This document shows positions 45,231-55,867 of a stretch of DNA of 64,000 nt, piece after piece. The notes under the pieces are model-generated. The model saw nothing but the letters and a program-made list of their open reading frames with translations, was not told the DNA's origin and ran no database searches. Where the stretch lies: contig NZ_JADLRJ010000004.1 in the NCBI RefSeq assembly GCF_015477355.1, positions 186,001 through 250,000 on the forward strand, written 5' to 3'. This DNA comes from Nocardia blacklockiae. GTDB taxonomy: Bacteria > Actinomycetota > Actinomycetes > Mycobacteriales > Mycobacteriaceae. A program made the translations under genes and the position numbers. Each line of letters begins with the position of its first letter. Position 1 is the stretch's first letter.

Positions 45231-45628
45231 GCCGGTCGCCCGGTCTCGAAATTCCTCCCATCCGGAACGCTTCGCGCGCCGAATGCCTAGCAAACGCCCG
45301 GCTCTGAGCTACTCGCCGGTGAACGCCGACACAGGCGCGCAGGCCCCCTCGGTCACCGCCGATCGACCTGCCGCGCGAAGGCCCGCGAACCGTGCCCACC
45401 CGCTCGGCTCGGCGGCCACGGCCGGTGCGACAACGGCAGTCCCGCGCGACGGCGCAGGACGCCGAACATACTCGAATGGATACAACGCTCCCAGAGAAAG
45501 TCCCGGCGTGTCGCGGCGTGTCTTCGCCCCAGACCCTCGGCGTGTCGGGATATGTCCGAAATCCGCTGAGCCGCAGTCTGTTTGCCGATACCCCACCGGA
45601 AAGGAGGTCATAGCGGCACGCTACGGTA
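45231..45628. other. Gap between whiB3 and sigK with candidate SigK promoter
   Basis: No gene. It contains CCATCC-N15-CCGAAT at 45258-45284, annotated separately. A GAAAGGAGG at 45599-45606 lies 23-30 bp before the sigK GTG at 45629 but is too far to be its ribosome-binding site. Confidence 0.6.
45258..45284 (+). promoter_or_regulatory. Candidate SigK autoregulatory promoter
   Basis: CCATCC (45258-45263), 15-bp spacer, CCGAAT (45279-45284). The hexamers are those I recall for the M. tuberculosis SigK regulon. They stand upstream of the sigK gene; the spacer is about 1-2 bp shorter than the usual form. The leader to the first start codon would be about 340 nt. Confidence 0.45.
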
Positions 45629-46309
45629 GTGGCCGATGACACAGAATGGAGCGTTGTGACAACGCGGCCGCCGGCCGCAGAGGGCGACTCGTTCCAGCAA
45701 GCTATCAGGGACGAGCGGGCGGCGACGCCCGCCGAAGACTCTGCGGTGACGGCACGCGCTGCCGAAAGCATCGAACTAGCCGCGCTTCTCGAACGCTGCG
45801 GCCGATCCGACCAGCAGGCCTTCGCCGAGCTGTACGACCGAACGTGCGCTCGGGTGTTCGGCCTAGTGCTGCGTGTGCTACACGACCCCGGTTATGCGGA
45901 GGAGACCACCCAGGAGGTCTACCTCCAGATCTGGCGTACCGCAGCCAACTTCGATCCCGCCAAGGGCTCGGCGGTCACCTGGCTGATGACGCTCGCCCAT
46001 CGCCGGGCGGTCGACCGCGTCCGCGCCGAGCAGGCTCATGCCCAGCGCGAAGTCGCTTACGGTGCAAGCGCTCTCGGTAACGAATTCGACGAGGTCACCG
46101 AAGAAGTAGGACGAAGACTGGAGCAGCAGGCGGTCTTGGAGAGCTTGTCCACCCTGACGCAGACGCAGCGGGAAGCCATCTCGCTGGCCTACTTCGGCGG
46201 CCGGACATACGCGGAAGTCGCGGAGTACCTCGGCGTCGGTTTACCGACCGTCAAGTCCCGCATCCGCGACGGATTGACACGATTGAAAAAGAGTTTGGGA
46301 GTGACGTGA
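45629..46309 (+). CDS. sigK: ECF sigma factor SigK
   Basis: A 226-residue ECF19-type sigma factor. Region 2 has GYAEETTQEVYLQIWRTA and GSAVTWLMTLAHRRAVDRVR; region 4 has LTQTQREAISLAYFGGRTYAE and LPTVKSRIRDGLTRLKKSLG. The AYFGG motif and overall sequence match SigK of mycobacteria, which controls the MPT70/MPT83-type secreted proteins. The start is uncertain: GTG 45629 or GTG 45656, the latter with GGAG 4-5 nt upstream. It is followed 2 bp later by a truncated RskA gene. A promoter that matches the SigK consensus lies 345 bp upstream. Confidence 0.88.
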   Translation: MADDTEWSVVTTRPPAAEGDSFQQAIRDERAATPAEDSAVTARAAESIELAALLERCGRSDQQAFAELYDRTCARVFGLVLRVLHDPGYAEETTQEVYLQIWRTAANFDPAKGSAVTWLMTLAHRRAVDRVRAEQAHAQREVAYGASALGNEFDEVTEEVGRRLEQQAVLESLSTLTQTQREAISLAYFGGRTYAEVAEYLGVGLPTVKSRIRDGLTRLKKSLGVT

Positions 46310-46310
46310 G

Positions 46311-46625
46311 ATGAACGAAAGCCAGATCGATCTCGCGCACGCGGTAGCGCTCGGATCGATCGGCGACGAGGACCAGCGCGCCGTGCGGGATCTGCTCGAT
46401 TCGAGCGACGCGGCACTGCGCGCGGACTTCGACAGGGAAGTGCAGCTGACCAGAGAAGCCTTGACCGCATTCGCCGCGGCGACGGCAACTCCGCCCCCCG
46501 CCGCACTGCGAACCCGCCTACTCGCCGCCATAGCGGACGACCAGGCCCCCGCAGTAGCCGCCAGGCACCCACACCGGCCCCCCGAGCACGACCACAACGG
46601 GACCGAGCCCACACCCCACCGCTGA
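46311..46625 (+). CDS. rskA: Truncated, soluble RskA-like anti-sigma-K factor
   Basis: A 104-residue protein beginning MNESQIDLAHAVALGSIGDE, matching the N-terminal cytoplasmic anti-sigma domain of RskA, including the conserved segment ALRTRLLAAIADD. Normal RskA (about 230 residues) continues into a TM helix and an extracytoplasmic sensor domain; here the frame ends in a Pro/His-rich tail right after the sigma-binding part. So the cell retains the inhibitor but not the membrane-protease release route. It is encoded 2 bp after sigK, so the two should be co-expressed. Whether this is a natural soluble form or a decayed gene cannot be told from one sequence. Confidence 0.75.
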   Translation: MNESQIDLAHAVALGSIGDEDQRAVRDLLDSSDAALRADFDREVQLTREALTAFAAATATPPPAALRTRLLAAIADDQAPAVAARHPHRPPEHDHNGTEPTPHR

Positions 46626-46714
46626 CCCACCGCAAAACCAGCACCCGCCTAGAGCCCGGTGCCACCCCCATCACCAACCTTCACAACAACAAACGACTGA
46701 CCACAATACGAAAA

Positions 46715-46752
46715 ACGGGCCGTTCACATCCCTCCAGATGTGAACGGCCCGT
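46715..46752 (+). terminator. Terminator of the sigK-rskA operon
   Basis: ACGGGCCGTTCACATC (46715-46730) and GATGTGAACGGCCCGT (46737-46752) form a perfect 16-bp stem with a 6-nt loop, 90 bp after the rskA stop. Confidence 0.8.
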
Positions 46753-46846
46753 TGGCTATTCATCCCCCACCCCCACACAGGCGGCCCCCACAACCCACAC
46801 AAGAGCCACCCATCACACCCCGCGAAGCCCCACCCCCACAGGCACA

Positions 46847-46917
46847 CCCGCAAAGATCGCCCCACAGATTTGCCGCCCCGCAAAGATCGCCCCACAGGTT
46901 CGCCGCCCCGCAAAGGC
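46847..46917. repeat. 30-bp tandem repeat
   Basis: About 2.3 copies of a 30-bp unit around CCGCAAAGATCGCCCCACAG, each followed by (G/A)TT(C/T)GCCGCC. It lies in the gene-free region upstream of repeat copy D. The flanking sequence is C/A-rich. Confidence 0.75.
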
Positions 46918-46971
46918 AAACAGAACCTGCCCCCACTGTCCCCCACAACGGAGGGAGTCTTACGACCGACC

Positions 46972-47097
46972 GTTCGCGGCCGGCTCGCGTTTCGGCGGTC
47001 GAAGCGCATGCGCGAAGCGCGAGTCTCGACCGCCGAAACGCGAGCCATCAAGGCCGCGAACACGCGGCGCCGAAGGCGACGCCAAAAACACAGCCCG
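46972..47097 (+). repeat. Palindromic intergenic element, copy D (divergent)
   Basis: Same architecture as copies A-C with different arm sequence: outer arms GTTCGCGGCC (46972-46981) and GGCCGCGAAC (47052-47061); middle 21-bp stem 46982-47002 with 47026-47046; a loop of about 23 nt; bulge ATCAA; tail GCCGAAGGCGACGCC then CCAAAAACACAGCCCG. The tail is shared with the other copies, the loop is not. It lies between the rskA terminator and the groEL1 3' end. Confidence 0.75.
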
Positions 47098-47204
47098 TCT
47101 CATACACCCAAATGCGAGCCACAAGCCTCTATCCAACTGCCAGCCACAAGCTCAACGCCGATGCCCGCGTAACGGCCAGGCACCGACGTCAGCTACACCT
47201 CTGG

Positions 47205-48890
<1,686 letters not shown>

Positions 48891-48898
48891 TTACCGGG

Positions 48899-49201
48899 TC
48901 ACTTGTCGACGACGGCCAGCAGGTCGCGCGCCGACAGGATCAGGTACTCCTCGTTGTTGTACTTGATCTCGGTGCCGCCGTACTTCGAGTAGATGACGAC
49001 GTCGCCTTCCTTGACGTCCAGCGGAATGCGCTTCTCGCCGTCCTCGTCCCACCGGCCGGGGCCGACGGCGACGACGGTGCCCTCCTGGGGCTTCTCCTTC
49101 GCCGTGTCGGGGATGACCAGGCCGGAGGCGGTCGTCGTCTCGGCCTCGTTGGCCTGGACGAGGATCTTGTCCTCGAGCGGCTTGATGTTCACGCTCGCCA
49201 C
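48899..49201 (-). CDS. groES: Co-chaperonin GroES (10 kDa)
   Basis: A 100-residue GroES forming the heptameric lid for GroEL. It begins [16 protein letters not shown] with the mobile loop [21 protein letters not shown] and the roof loop [15 protein letters not shown]. It is the first gene of the groES-groEL1 operon, with a CIRCE element 160-190 bp upstream. Confidence 0.97.
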   Translation of the reverse strand: MASVNIKPLEDKILVQANEAETTTASGLVIPDTAKEKPQEGTVVAVGPGRWDEDGEKRIPLDVKEGDVVIYSKYGGTEIKYNNEEYLILSARDLLAVVDK

Positions 49202-49331
49202 GTTGAGCCCTCCACTTTCAGGGGATTCGTCGCGTCCGGGGCGGTTCCCCGGACAACACGGTTATGGTCACGGTGTTGACCCTGTGCATAGCCCCGTCGT
49301 CGCGGGTGCCGGGACCCCTGCTCAGCGGTCA

Positions 49332-49365
49332 AGGTGGCACCTGAGCAACATCCGCAGTGCCACCT
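49332..49365. promoter_or_regulatory. Inverted repeat next to CIRCE
   Basis: AGGTGGCAC (49332-49340) and GTGCCACCT (49357-49365) are perfect 9-bp arms with a 16-bp spacer, overlapping the CIRCE element by two bases. It could form a hairpin in the groES leader or bind a second repressor. Confidence 0.45.
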
Positions 49366-49390
49366 AGCACTCTATACATGCGAGTGCCAG
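49364..49390. promoter_or_regulatory. CIRCE element (HrcA operator) for groES-groEL1
   Basis: CTAGCACTC-N9-GAGTGCCAG is a close match to the CIRCE consensus TTAGCACTC-N9-GAGTGCTAA. It stands 163-189 bp before the groES start. HrcA would repress at normal temperature. Confidence 0.85.
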
Positions 49391-49822
49391 CGCTCAAGAG
49401 CGGGCTGTGCCATTCATCCTGCCGTAAAACCCGCGAAGCCGGGGGAAACGCAATCCCACGCGACACGCCAAGGGCCCGTGGCAATTCCTCGCCGAAATCT
49501 GTAACGTTCCAATAACGGATTGTGACACTATGGACGACGGCTCCGTGATGTTGCGTCCGCCAACCGTCGTGCCGGTCGACGCCACCACGCGATCCACCCG
49601 ACCCGACAAGCACAACCGCTTCACCCCACCGCGCGAAGACCCCTCGCGCACGCCTGAGACGAGAGCTAGACCGCAAGTGATCGCTGGCCGGTCCCGACAC
49701 CCGAACGGACGAGGGCCCTGCCGGATCCGCCGCTCGGGCCGCCCGCCATCCATGCGGACGCCCGCGCTGTCCGTTCGAGATGGTCGGCGACACCATGACC
49801 ATCCGCTCGAAGGGAGGTGAAC

Positions 49823-51307
49823 ATGCGAACATCCCTCGGCATCTCCGCCGGGAACGAAGTGGTGTGCTCGGCTCTGGTCGCCACCGCTCCGAACGGCGCC
49901 CAGAGCTTCGACTATCGAGTCGTGTCGGCGGACGCCGCGCATTCCGACCTCGGTGATCTGGTGGCGTCGTCGATCGAACTGATGACCACCCGGATGCCCA
50001 CCCGCGACGTGGTGCACCCGGCCGGCGCGCACACCGCCGGACTCCCGGCCCTGCACCCCGAGACCGCGGCCGGACCGCCGGGGGCGATCGCCGTCGCCTA
50101 CCGCGACCGGGAACAGGCCGTCGCGATCCGGTCGGCCATCGGCCGCCAGCGCCGCGACGTTCAGCTCATCCCCGAGAGCACCGCCGCCCTCACCTATCTG
50201 CGGCACACCGGCCTGCTCGACCGGTTCGAGACGGTCGCGATCATCGACCTGGGCGCCTCGGGCATGACGGTGACGGTCGCCGACCTGGCCGACGACACCA
50301 CGTTGCGCTCCGAGCGCACCGCCACCGTGAGCGGCACGGCGGTCGACGAACTCATCTACCACCACCTGCTGGACTGCCACTTCGCCCGCCGCGGCACCCG
50401 CCCCAACCGCGGCATGCTCATCAACCGCAGCCGCGCGGCCAAGGAGCACCTGTCCATCGCCCCGGCCGTGACCATCGACCACGTCGCCGGGCAACCGCTG
50501 AAGCTGACCCGCGCCGATTTCGAGGAGCTGATCGCCGACCTGGTCCGCGAGGCCGCGGTGTACGCCTCCGGGGTGTTCGCGCGCTCGCCGAAGCTGCCAC
50601 AGGCGGTCGCGGTGATCGGCGGCGGGGCCAATATCCCGACCGTCGTCGCCGGGCTGGACGAGTTGCTCGACGTTCCGGTGCTCACCGTTCCCGAGCCGGA
50701 GGCGGCGACCGCGAAAGGCGCCGCGCTGGTGGCGGATTCGGCCCAGCCGTCGGCCTTCCCGGTGATCAGCCTCGGCGGCGATTCGTCGGCCGGCACGTTC
50801 ACCAAGCTGGTCGGCACCCTCGCCGGGGCCGTCGTGGTGGTGGGTCTGGTGGTCGGTTACGGCGTCAAGGAATTGGTGCCGTCCTCCGCCGACCACGATG
50901 TGAGTCCGGTCGGCACCAGCAATACCGCGCAGCTGACGCCCTCACCGTCGGCGTCGCCCACCCCGACCGGATCGTCGACCGCGCCCGCGGGGCAGAGCCA
51001 ACCCGGCCGGGAGCCGGTGGGCACCAGCGTGCCGTCCTCGCCGCCCGGCTCGTCGACCAGCCGCCTCCCGACGAGCACCGCGAACCGCACCCCGGCCTCC
51101 ACCCCGCCACCCCTGCGCCCGGACCCGAACCTCCCCCAGATCCCCCTCCCGGACCTGCCCCGCCTACTGGGCCCGTTCCTGCCCGGCCAGTCCGAATCCG
51201 AGGAATCCCCCAGCACCACCCCCAGCACGAGCCCGAACCGCGTTCCGCCGCTCCCCCGCTCGAACTCCGGTTCCGCCGGCACCGGCATGGTCCAGCGCAC
51301 CGACTGA
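49823..51307 (+). CDS. Membrane Hsp70/actin-ATPase-like protein
   Basis: A 494-residue protein. Residues about 1-320 form an Hsp70/DnaK-like actin-fold ATPase, with the phosphate 2 region IIDLGASGMTVTVAD and the adenosine motif VIGGGANIPTVVAGLDEL; the substrate-binding domain of DnaK is absent. One TM segment (GTLAGAVVVVGLVVGYGV, about residues 331-348) is followed by roughly 145 residues of Ser/Pro/Thr-rich extracellular tail. GGGAGG 5 nt before ATG 49823 fixes the start over the GTG at 49817. It is divergent from groES, and its single-pass topology is typical of actinobacterial Hsp70-like proteins whose role is unknown. Confidence 0.83.
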   Translation: MRTSLGISAGNEVVCSALVATAPNGAQSFDYRVVSADAAHSDLGDLVASSIELMTTRMPTRDVVHPAGAHTAGLPALHPETAAGPPGAIAVAYRDREQAVAIRSAIGRQRRDVQLIPESTAALTYLRHTGLLDRFETVAIIDLGASGMTVTVADLADDTTLRSERTATVSGTAVDELIYHHLLDCHFARRGTRPNRGMLINRSRAAKEHLSIAPAVTIDHVAGQPLKLTRADFEELIADLVREAAVYASGVFARSPKLPQAVAVIGGGANIPTVVAGLDELLDVPVLTVPEPEAATAKGAALVADSAQPSAFPVISLGGDSSAGTFTKLVGTLAGAVVVVGLVVGYGVKELVPSSADHDVSPVGTSNTAQLTPSPSASPTPTGSSTAPAGQSQPGREPVGTSVPSSPPGSSTSRLPTSTANRTPASTPPPLRPDPNLPQIPLPDLPRLLGPFLPGQSESEESPSTTPSTSPNRVPPLPRSNSGSAGTGMVQRTD

Positions 51308-51432
51308 ACCTGCCCCGCCGCACCACAACTGAGCATCCCACCCAGCCGGCTGGTGACCGCGCCCGTGACTGCCGCCTCAGCACGGCTGAGCAGGTGCCGA
51401 CCGGTGCGACCGAACCACCGGGGACGACAGAC

Positions 51433-51722
51433 CGAGTAGTTGCCACACCGCTCGGCTGTGCCCAGCTGGTGTAGTCGACCGAACGCCTGGAGACGGCGTA
51501 CCGAATGCTCCCCGCACGATTCAGCGGCGGCCAGGGATGTAATCGGCTGGGCGGCAGTAGAACAGCTGGCTAGGCGAGTAGTTGCCACACCGCTCGACTG
51601 TGGCCTGCTGAAGGGGTACGACCGGATCGCCTGGGAGGGCGGTGTACCGAATGCTCCCCACACGATTCAGCGGCGGCTGGCGGGTGTAATCGGCTGGGCG
51701 GCAGCGGATCAGCTGCTTGGCG
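51433..51722. repeat. Tandem duplication of a roughly 145-bp unit
   Basis: Two adjacent copies. Copy 1 covers about 51433-51574, copy 2 about 51575-51722. Shared landmarks are CGAGTAGTTGCCACACCGCTCG, GTACCGAATGCTCCCC and AATCGGCTGGGCGGCAG at offsets of 142-146 bp. The copies differ at scattered bases. It fills the gap between the Hsp70-like gene and tsaD and has no credible ORF. Confidence 0.8.
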
Positions 51723-51728
51723 GGGAGG

Positions 51729-52781
51729 TCAGCGGAGTTGACTGGTGGAGACGGGGAGGCCCGGGTCGGTGGCGACGGTGAGGGGGGAAGGTTTGGCGCC
51801 GCCGGCGATGACGTGGGCGCCGAGGGTTGCGATCATGACGCCGTTGTCGGTGCACAGGCGGGGCTTGGGGACGCGCAGGGTGAGACCGGCTGCGGCGCAG
51901 CGCTCTTCGGCCATTGACCGGATGCGCGAGTTGGCGGTGGCGCCGCCGCCGAGCACCAGGGTGTCGACGCCGGCGTCGCGGGCCGCGCGAACCGCCTTGG
52001 CGGTCAGCACATCCGCGACAGCCTCTTGGAACGAGGCCGCGATATCCGGGATGGGCAGTTCGGTGTCCGCGTGCCGCGCGGCCTCCACGTAGCGCGCGAC
52101 GGCCGTCTTCAGGCCCGAGAAGGAGAAGTCGTAGGGCGCGTCGCGCGGGCCGGTCATGCCGCGCGGGAACTTGATGGCGGCCGGATCGCCTTCGGCCGCA
52201 GCGGCATCCAGCGCCGGGCCGCCGGGGAACCCGAGTCCCAGCAGCCGCGCCACCTTGTCGAAGGCCTCCCCCGCCGCGTCGTCGACCGTGCTGCCGAGTT
52301 CGACGATCGGCTCCGCCAGGTCGGTCACCTGCAGCAGGTGGGTGTGCCCGCCGGACACCAGCAGCGCCACACACGGCGGCATCGGCCCGTGTTCGAGGGT
52401 GTCCACGGCGACGTGGCCGCCGAGATGGTTCAGCGCGTAGAGGGGGATGTCCCACGCCGCCGCATAGGCTTTCGCCGCCGCGACCCCGACCAGCAGCGCG
52501 CCCGCCAGCCCCGGTCCGATGGTCACCGCCAGCGCGTCGGGCTTGGCGACACCGGCGGCGGCGAGGGCCCGCCGCATCGCCGGCACGATTGCCTCCAGGT
52601 GGGCGCGCGACGCGATCTCCGGCACCACCCCGCCGAACCGCGCGTGCTGATCGACGCTCGAGGCCACCTCGTCTGCGAGCAGCTCGCAGCTGCCCTTGCC
52701 CTCCTCGGCGGCACTGGGATGCCACCGGACGATGCCGACTCCGGTTTCGTCGCACGAGCTCTCGATGCCCATGACGATCAT
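51729..52781 (-). CDS. tsaD: tRNA N6-adenosine threonylcarbamoyltransferase TsaD
   Basis: A 350-residue ASKHA-fold enzyme that transfers threonylcarbamoyl to A37 of ANN-decoding tRNAs, with TsaB and TsaE. Visible features are [11 protein letters not shown], the metal-binding HLGGH (H-x3-H) in [25 protein letters not shown] and [11 protein letters not shown]. The start is ATG 52781 or 52772; the former overlaps the rimI stop by ATGA (52778-52781). All t6A genes lie in one operon. Confidence 0.96.
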   Translation of the reverse strand: MIVMGIESSCDETGVGIVRWHPSAAEEGKGSCELLADEVASSVDQHARFGGVVPEIASRAHLEAIVPAMRRALAAAGVAKPDALAVTIGPGLAGALLVGVAAAKAYAAAWDIPLYALNHLGGHVAVDTLEHGPMPPCVALLVSGGHTHLLQVTDLAEPIVELGSTVDDAAGEAFDKVARLLGLGFPGGPALDAAAAEGDPAAIKFPRGMTGPRDAPYDFSFSGLKTAVARYVEAARHADTELPIPDIAASFQEAVADVLTAKAVRAARDAGVDTLVLGGGATANSRIRSMAEERCAAAGLTLRVPKPRLCTDNGVMIATLGAHVIAGGAKPSPLTVATDPGLPVSTSQLR

Positions 52782-53305
52782 GACAGGACCCCTGAATCGT
52801 GCGCGGAATCCGGCTGCGGGAAGCCGGCCACCGCCGCGCGGCGCATGGTGAACGCGTCGGCGCCGCTGGGTTGGTAGTAGTTCTTGCGCAGGCCGATGAT
52901 GTGGAAGCCGTGCTTCTCGTAGAGCGCGATCGCCGGTGCGTTGTCGGTGCGGACCTCGAGAAAGACCGGGCCGCCTCGCTTCCCGGCCTCCGCCAGCAGG
53001 GCGCGCAGCAGCACGGTGCCGATGCCGGCGCGGTGCACGCCGGGGTCGACGCCGATGGTGTGCACCTCGGCCTCCGGATGGTCCAGGGTGCCCAGCAGCG
53101 CGATACCGGCGTAGCCGACCATGCGGCCGGACTCGTCGCGGGCCACCAGATAGCGGTTGTGCGCACCGGCCAGCTCGGAGTGGAAGGCCACCTCCGGCCA
53201 CGGATCGTCCTCGGGGAACAGCACTTTCTCGAGTTCGGCGCAGCGCGCGATATCGGCCGGGCGCATCGGCTCCACCCGGAAGGCCGGCCGTTCGGGGGCG
53301 GTCAT
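52778..53305 (-). CDS. rimI: Ribosomal protein S18-alanine N-acetyltransferase RimI
   Basis: A 175-residue GNAT acetyltransferase. The acetyl-CoA motif is [21 protein letters not shown] (Q/R-x-x-G-x-G/A in RAGIGT) and the C-terminal [18 protein letters not shown] is the family signature. It overlaps tsaD and tsaB by ATGA at its ends. RimI is commonly found with tsaB/tsaD. It is 20-30 residues longer than E. coli RimI owing to an extended C-terminus ([14 protein letters not shown]). Confidence 0.93.
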   Translation of the reverse strand: MTAPERPAFRVEPMRPADIARCAELEKVLFPEDDPWPEVAFHSELAGAHNRYLVARDESGRMVGYAGIALLGTLDHPEAEVHTIGVDPGVHRAGIGTVLLRALLAEAGKRGGPVFLEVRTDNAPAIALYEKHGFHIIGLRKNYYQPSGADAFTMRRAAVAGFPQPDSAHDSGVLS

Positions 53306-54087
53306 GACACCGCCTGATAGCTGCGCTCGACCGCGTCGGGACGGCGCAGATACAGCGGCACCAGCGGTTCGGCGGCCGCATGTGTCAGCAGGTCCCCGGC
53401 GGCGCAGCGCACCAGCCCGGCCGGCGACGGCGTCTCCACCGGCAGCACCGGCAGATCGAAGAAGTCGACGTGCGAGGCGGACCCGGCGATCACGGTGGAT
53501 TCGCGGGTGTCCAGGTCGGCCGGCTTGCACACGCCCGGCCCCTCGACTCGGCCGACGGCCCGAGCACCGGAGCCGACGGCGGCCGGACCGGCGAATTCCG
53601 CGGCCGGCCCGGTGCGGTAGCGCGCCCAATACACCTCGCGCCGACGGGCATCGGTGACCACCAGCACTTCCGAGTCGGCGGTGGCGGCGATCGACCGGCC
53701 GTCGGCGGTGATCTCCTGCCACGCGTCGGCGGCGATCGCGTCGAGGCTGCACACCCCGTACACCGGCAGGCCGAGGGCGTCGCCGAACGCGGCGGCGGTC
53801 GCCATCCCGACCCGCAGGCCGGTGAACGGGCCCGGGCCGACGCCGACGACGACCGCGTCGAGGTCGGCGCGGGAGCGGTCGGCGGCGTCGAGGCATTCGA
53901 GGATCTGCGGGGTGAGGACCTCGTTGTGGGCGCGCGCGTCCACGGTCACCCGGGTCGCGAGGGTGTGGATCCGCGGCGCTGTCTCCCGGTCGGCGGGCTG
54001 CCGATCCTGCCCGGAGGCGGCCTGCTCCAGCTCCACCAGTCCTGCTGTAACGGCAGGTGTCGCGGTGTCGACAGCAAGTACAAGCAT
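53302..54087 (-). CDS. tsaB: tRNA threonylcarbamoyladenosine biosynthesis protein TsaB
   Basis: A 261-residue dimerisation/scaffold partner of TsaD. It begins [19 protein letters not shown] and carries the hallmark [18 protein letters not shown]. An extra hydrophilic segment (residues 20-45, [16 protein letters not shown]) follows the first strand. It overlaps rimI by ATGA and is separated from tsaE by about 237 bp. Confidence 0.94.
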   Translation of the reverse strand: MLVLAVDTATPAVTAGLVELEQAASGQDRQPADRETAPRIHTLATRVTVDARAHNEVLTPQILECLDAADRSRADLDAVVVGVGPGPFTGLRVGMATAAAFGDALGLPVYGVCSLDAIAADAWQEITADGRSIAATADSEVLVVTDARRREVYWARYRTGPAAEFAGPAAVGSGARAVGRVEGPGVCKPADLDTRESTVIAGSASHVDFFDLPVLPVETPSPAGLVRCAAGDLLTHAAAEPLVPLYLRRPDAVERSYQAVS

Positions 54088-54324
54088 GATTGGGTCAACG
54101 ATACCGGTTGGTCACCTTCACCACGGCACCCCCGCCACCCGGTCCGCGTGACGATTTCGCCACGAAAAGACCGGATCGCGGGCCGCTGCCGAGGAACGGC
54201 GCGGCGGCCGCGGGCGCCGGACGGCAAGTGCCGCAACGGCTGCCGCGGACCTGCGGCGGAGCGCCGGGGACCCGGGCGCGGCGCACCCGGCCGAGCGGGC
54301 GGTGGCCGGTGTCACATCCGGTGC

Positions 54325-54771
54325 TCAGGACGGACTCACCCACTCCCAGGTCGCGGTCCGGATGTCGGAGTCGGGTTCGCGGCGCAGCAGCACGCGCAGG
54401 TGCCGGTCCGAGAGGTGCTCCACCACACCCAGACCCCACTCCACCACGACCACGGCGTCGTCCAGGTCGGTGTCGAGATCGAGGGCGTCCAGCTCGTCGA
54501 GGTCGCCGCCGAGCCGGTAGGCGTCGACGTGCACCAGGCCGACCGAGCCCGGGCGGGAACCCGCGCGGTGCTGGCGCGCGATGATGAAAGTCGGTGAGCT
54601 GACCCGGCCTTCGACGCCCAGCCCGGCCGCGATGCCCCGGGTGAGCGCGGTCTTGCCGGCGCCCAGCGGACCGTCGAGCACGACCAGGTCGCCGGCGCGC
54701 AGGTCGGCCGCCAGCTCGCGGCCCAGGGCCTCGGTGTCCTCGACGGTCGGCAGCGTGCGTTGCTCAGCCAC
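54325..54771 (-). CDS. tsaE: tRNA threonylcarbamoyladenosine ATPase TsaE
   Basis: A 148-residue P-loop ATPase. Walker A is GPLGAGKTALTRG (about residues 33-45), with SSPTFIIARQH and VHVDAYRLGG as the other family motifs. GTG 54771 was chosen: GAGG is about 7 nt upstream and it overlaps the hydrolase stop by 8 bp; the frame extends further but enters unrelated sequence. The 237-bp gap before tsaB contains no credible gene. Confidence 0.93.
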   Translation of the reverse strand: MAEQRTLPTVEDTEALGRELAADLRAGDLVVLDGPLGAGKTALTRGIAAGLGVEGRVSSPTFIIARQHRAGSRPGSVGLVHVDAYRLGGDLDELDALDLDTDLDDAVVVVEWGLGVVEHLSDRHLRVLLRREPDSDIRTATWEWVSPS

Positions 54772-55867
54772 GGGCGGCCTCGCGACTGTCGCGGCGTTCG
54801 GTTCCCGCCATCCCGCTGCGCAGCAGCAGCCGGTCGAGCGCGGCGGCGACCAGATCCGGGTACTGCAGGTGCACCATGTGGGCGGCGTCGGTGACGCGGA
54901 CCAGGTCGGCATCGGGCAGTTGCGCGGCCAGCGCCCGCGAGTTGCGGAACGGGATCACCCGGTCGTGCACGCCGCCGAGGACCAGCGCCGGGCGCGGCGA
55001 CAAGATCGGCAGCGCGGCCGATTCGTCGTGCAGCTCCAAGGCTTTCAGGAATTTCACGATCGTCTCGACGGGTGTGCGATCGATCATCGAGGTGGTGAAC
55101 CGAGACAGGGTGGGGCTCACCTCGCCGTGGAACGAACTCACGTGCAGGAACGGGGTGATCACGTGGCGCGCGGTGACCCGCCCGGCCTGGACCAGCGCGG
55201 GCGCGGCCAGCACCGCCATCCGGAAGCCGTCCATCGCCGGTTTGGGCAGCAGCTGCGCGACCCCGGCCGCGGTGACCTCGGCGGCCGTGGTCGACAGCAG
55301 CGCGACCGCCCGGACGCGGCGTTCGAACAGGTCCGGGAACTGCGCGGCCGCCGCCAGGATCGCCATGCCGCCCATGGAATGTCCGACCAGCAGCAGCGGC
55401 CCCGCGGGCGCGCGCTGCTCGATCACCGCGGCCAGGTCGCGGCCCAATTGCGGCACGGTGCAGCTGTCGGTCTCCGGCATGCCGGACCGGCCGTGCCCGC
55501 GCAGATCGAAGAACACCAGGCGAACCTTTGGGCCCCAGAGCTTTTCGAGGTCGCGGCGCTGAAAGTGGAAGGAGTCCATACTGTTACAGAAGCCGTGCAC
55601 GAATACCGCTGTGGCGGGGGCGTTTTCGGGGCCGCATTCGCGCACCGCCAGCGGTACATCGTCGGCGGCGGTCACCGTGGCCGCCCGGTCCCGTTCCAGC
55701 AGACCGAAATCCTCGTCGCGCAGCTCGTCACGGTGAGCCGGCCAGCGCACCGAGGCGCCCATCCGGCGCAGCGCGTGCACCCCGGCCAGGGCGCCCATCG
55801 CCCCGGCGGTCGCCAGGCCGCCGCGCCACGCCGTCACCCGGAAACCGTGCGGCCCTTCCGGTTTCAT
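54764..55867 (-). CDS. Alpha/beta hydrolase in the t6A-alr operon
   Basis: A 367-residue alpha/beta hydrolase with an N-terminal Ala/Gly-rich hydrophobic stretch ([18 protein letters not shown]) that may be a membrane anchor. It has the oxyanion motif [11 protein letters not shown], strand-4 [12 protein letters not shown], the nucleophile elbow GHSMGGMA and the terminal [11 protein letters not shown] His. ATG 55867 overlaps the alr stop by ATGA (55864-55867). In M. tuberculosis a hydrolase or transporter occupies this position. The substrate is unknown. Confidence 0.85.
   Translation of the reverse strand: MKPEGPHGFRVTAWRGGLATAGAMGALAGVHALRRMGASVRWPAHRDELRDEDFGLLERDRAATVTAADDVPLAVRECGPENAPATAVFVHGFCNSMDSFHFQRRDLEKLWGPKVRLVFFDLRGHGRSGMPETDSCTVPQLGRDLAAVIEQRAPAGPLLLVGHSMGGMAILAAAAQFPDLFERRVRAVALLSTTAAEVTAAGVAQLLPKPAMDGFRMAVLAAPALVQAGRVTARHVITPFLHVSSFHGEVSPTLSRFTTSMIDRTPVETIVKFLKALELHDESAALPILSPRPALVLGGVHDRVIPFRNSRALAAQLPDADLVRVTDAAHMVHLQYPDLVAAALDRLLLRSGMAGTERRDSREAARG

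Larger units (their letters stand above)
49202..49822. other. Divergent regulatory gap between groES and the Hsp70-like gene
   Basis: A 621-bp gene-free region. It carries a CIRCE element (49364-49390) and an overlapping inverted repeat (49332-49365). ORFs here lack ribosome-binding sites or conserved motifs. Confidence 0.65.

Noticed and set aside
50857-51663. Minus-strand ORF through the 145-bp tandem repeat
   Set aside because: Mostly antisense to the Pro/Ser-rich tail of the Hsp70-like gene; no motif or ribosome-binding site.
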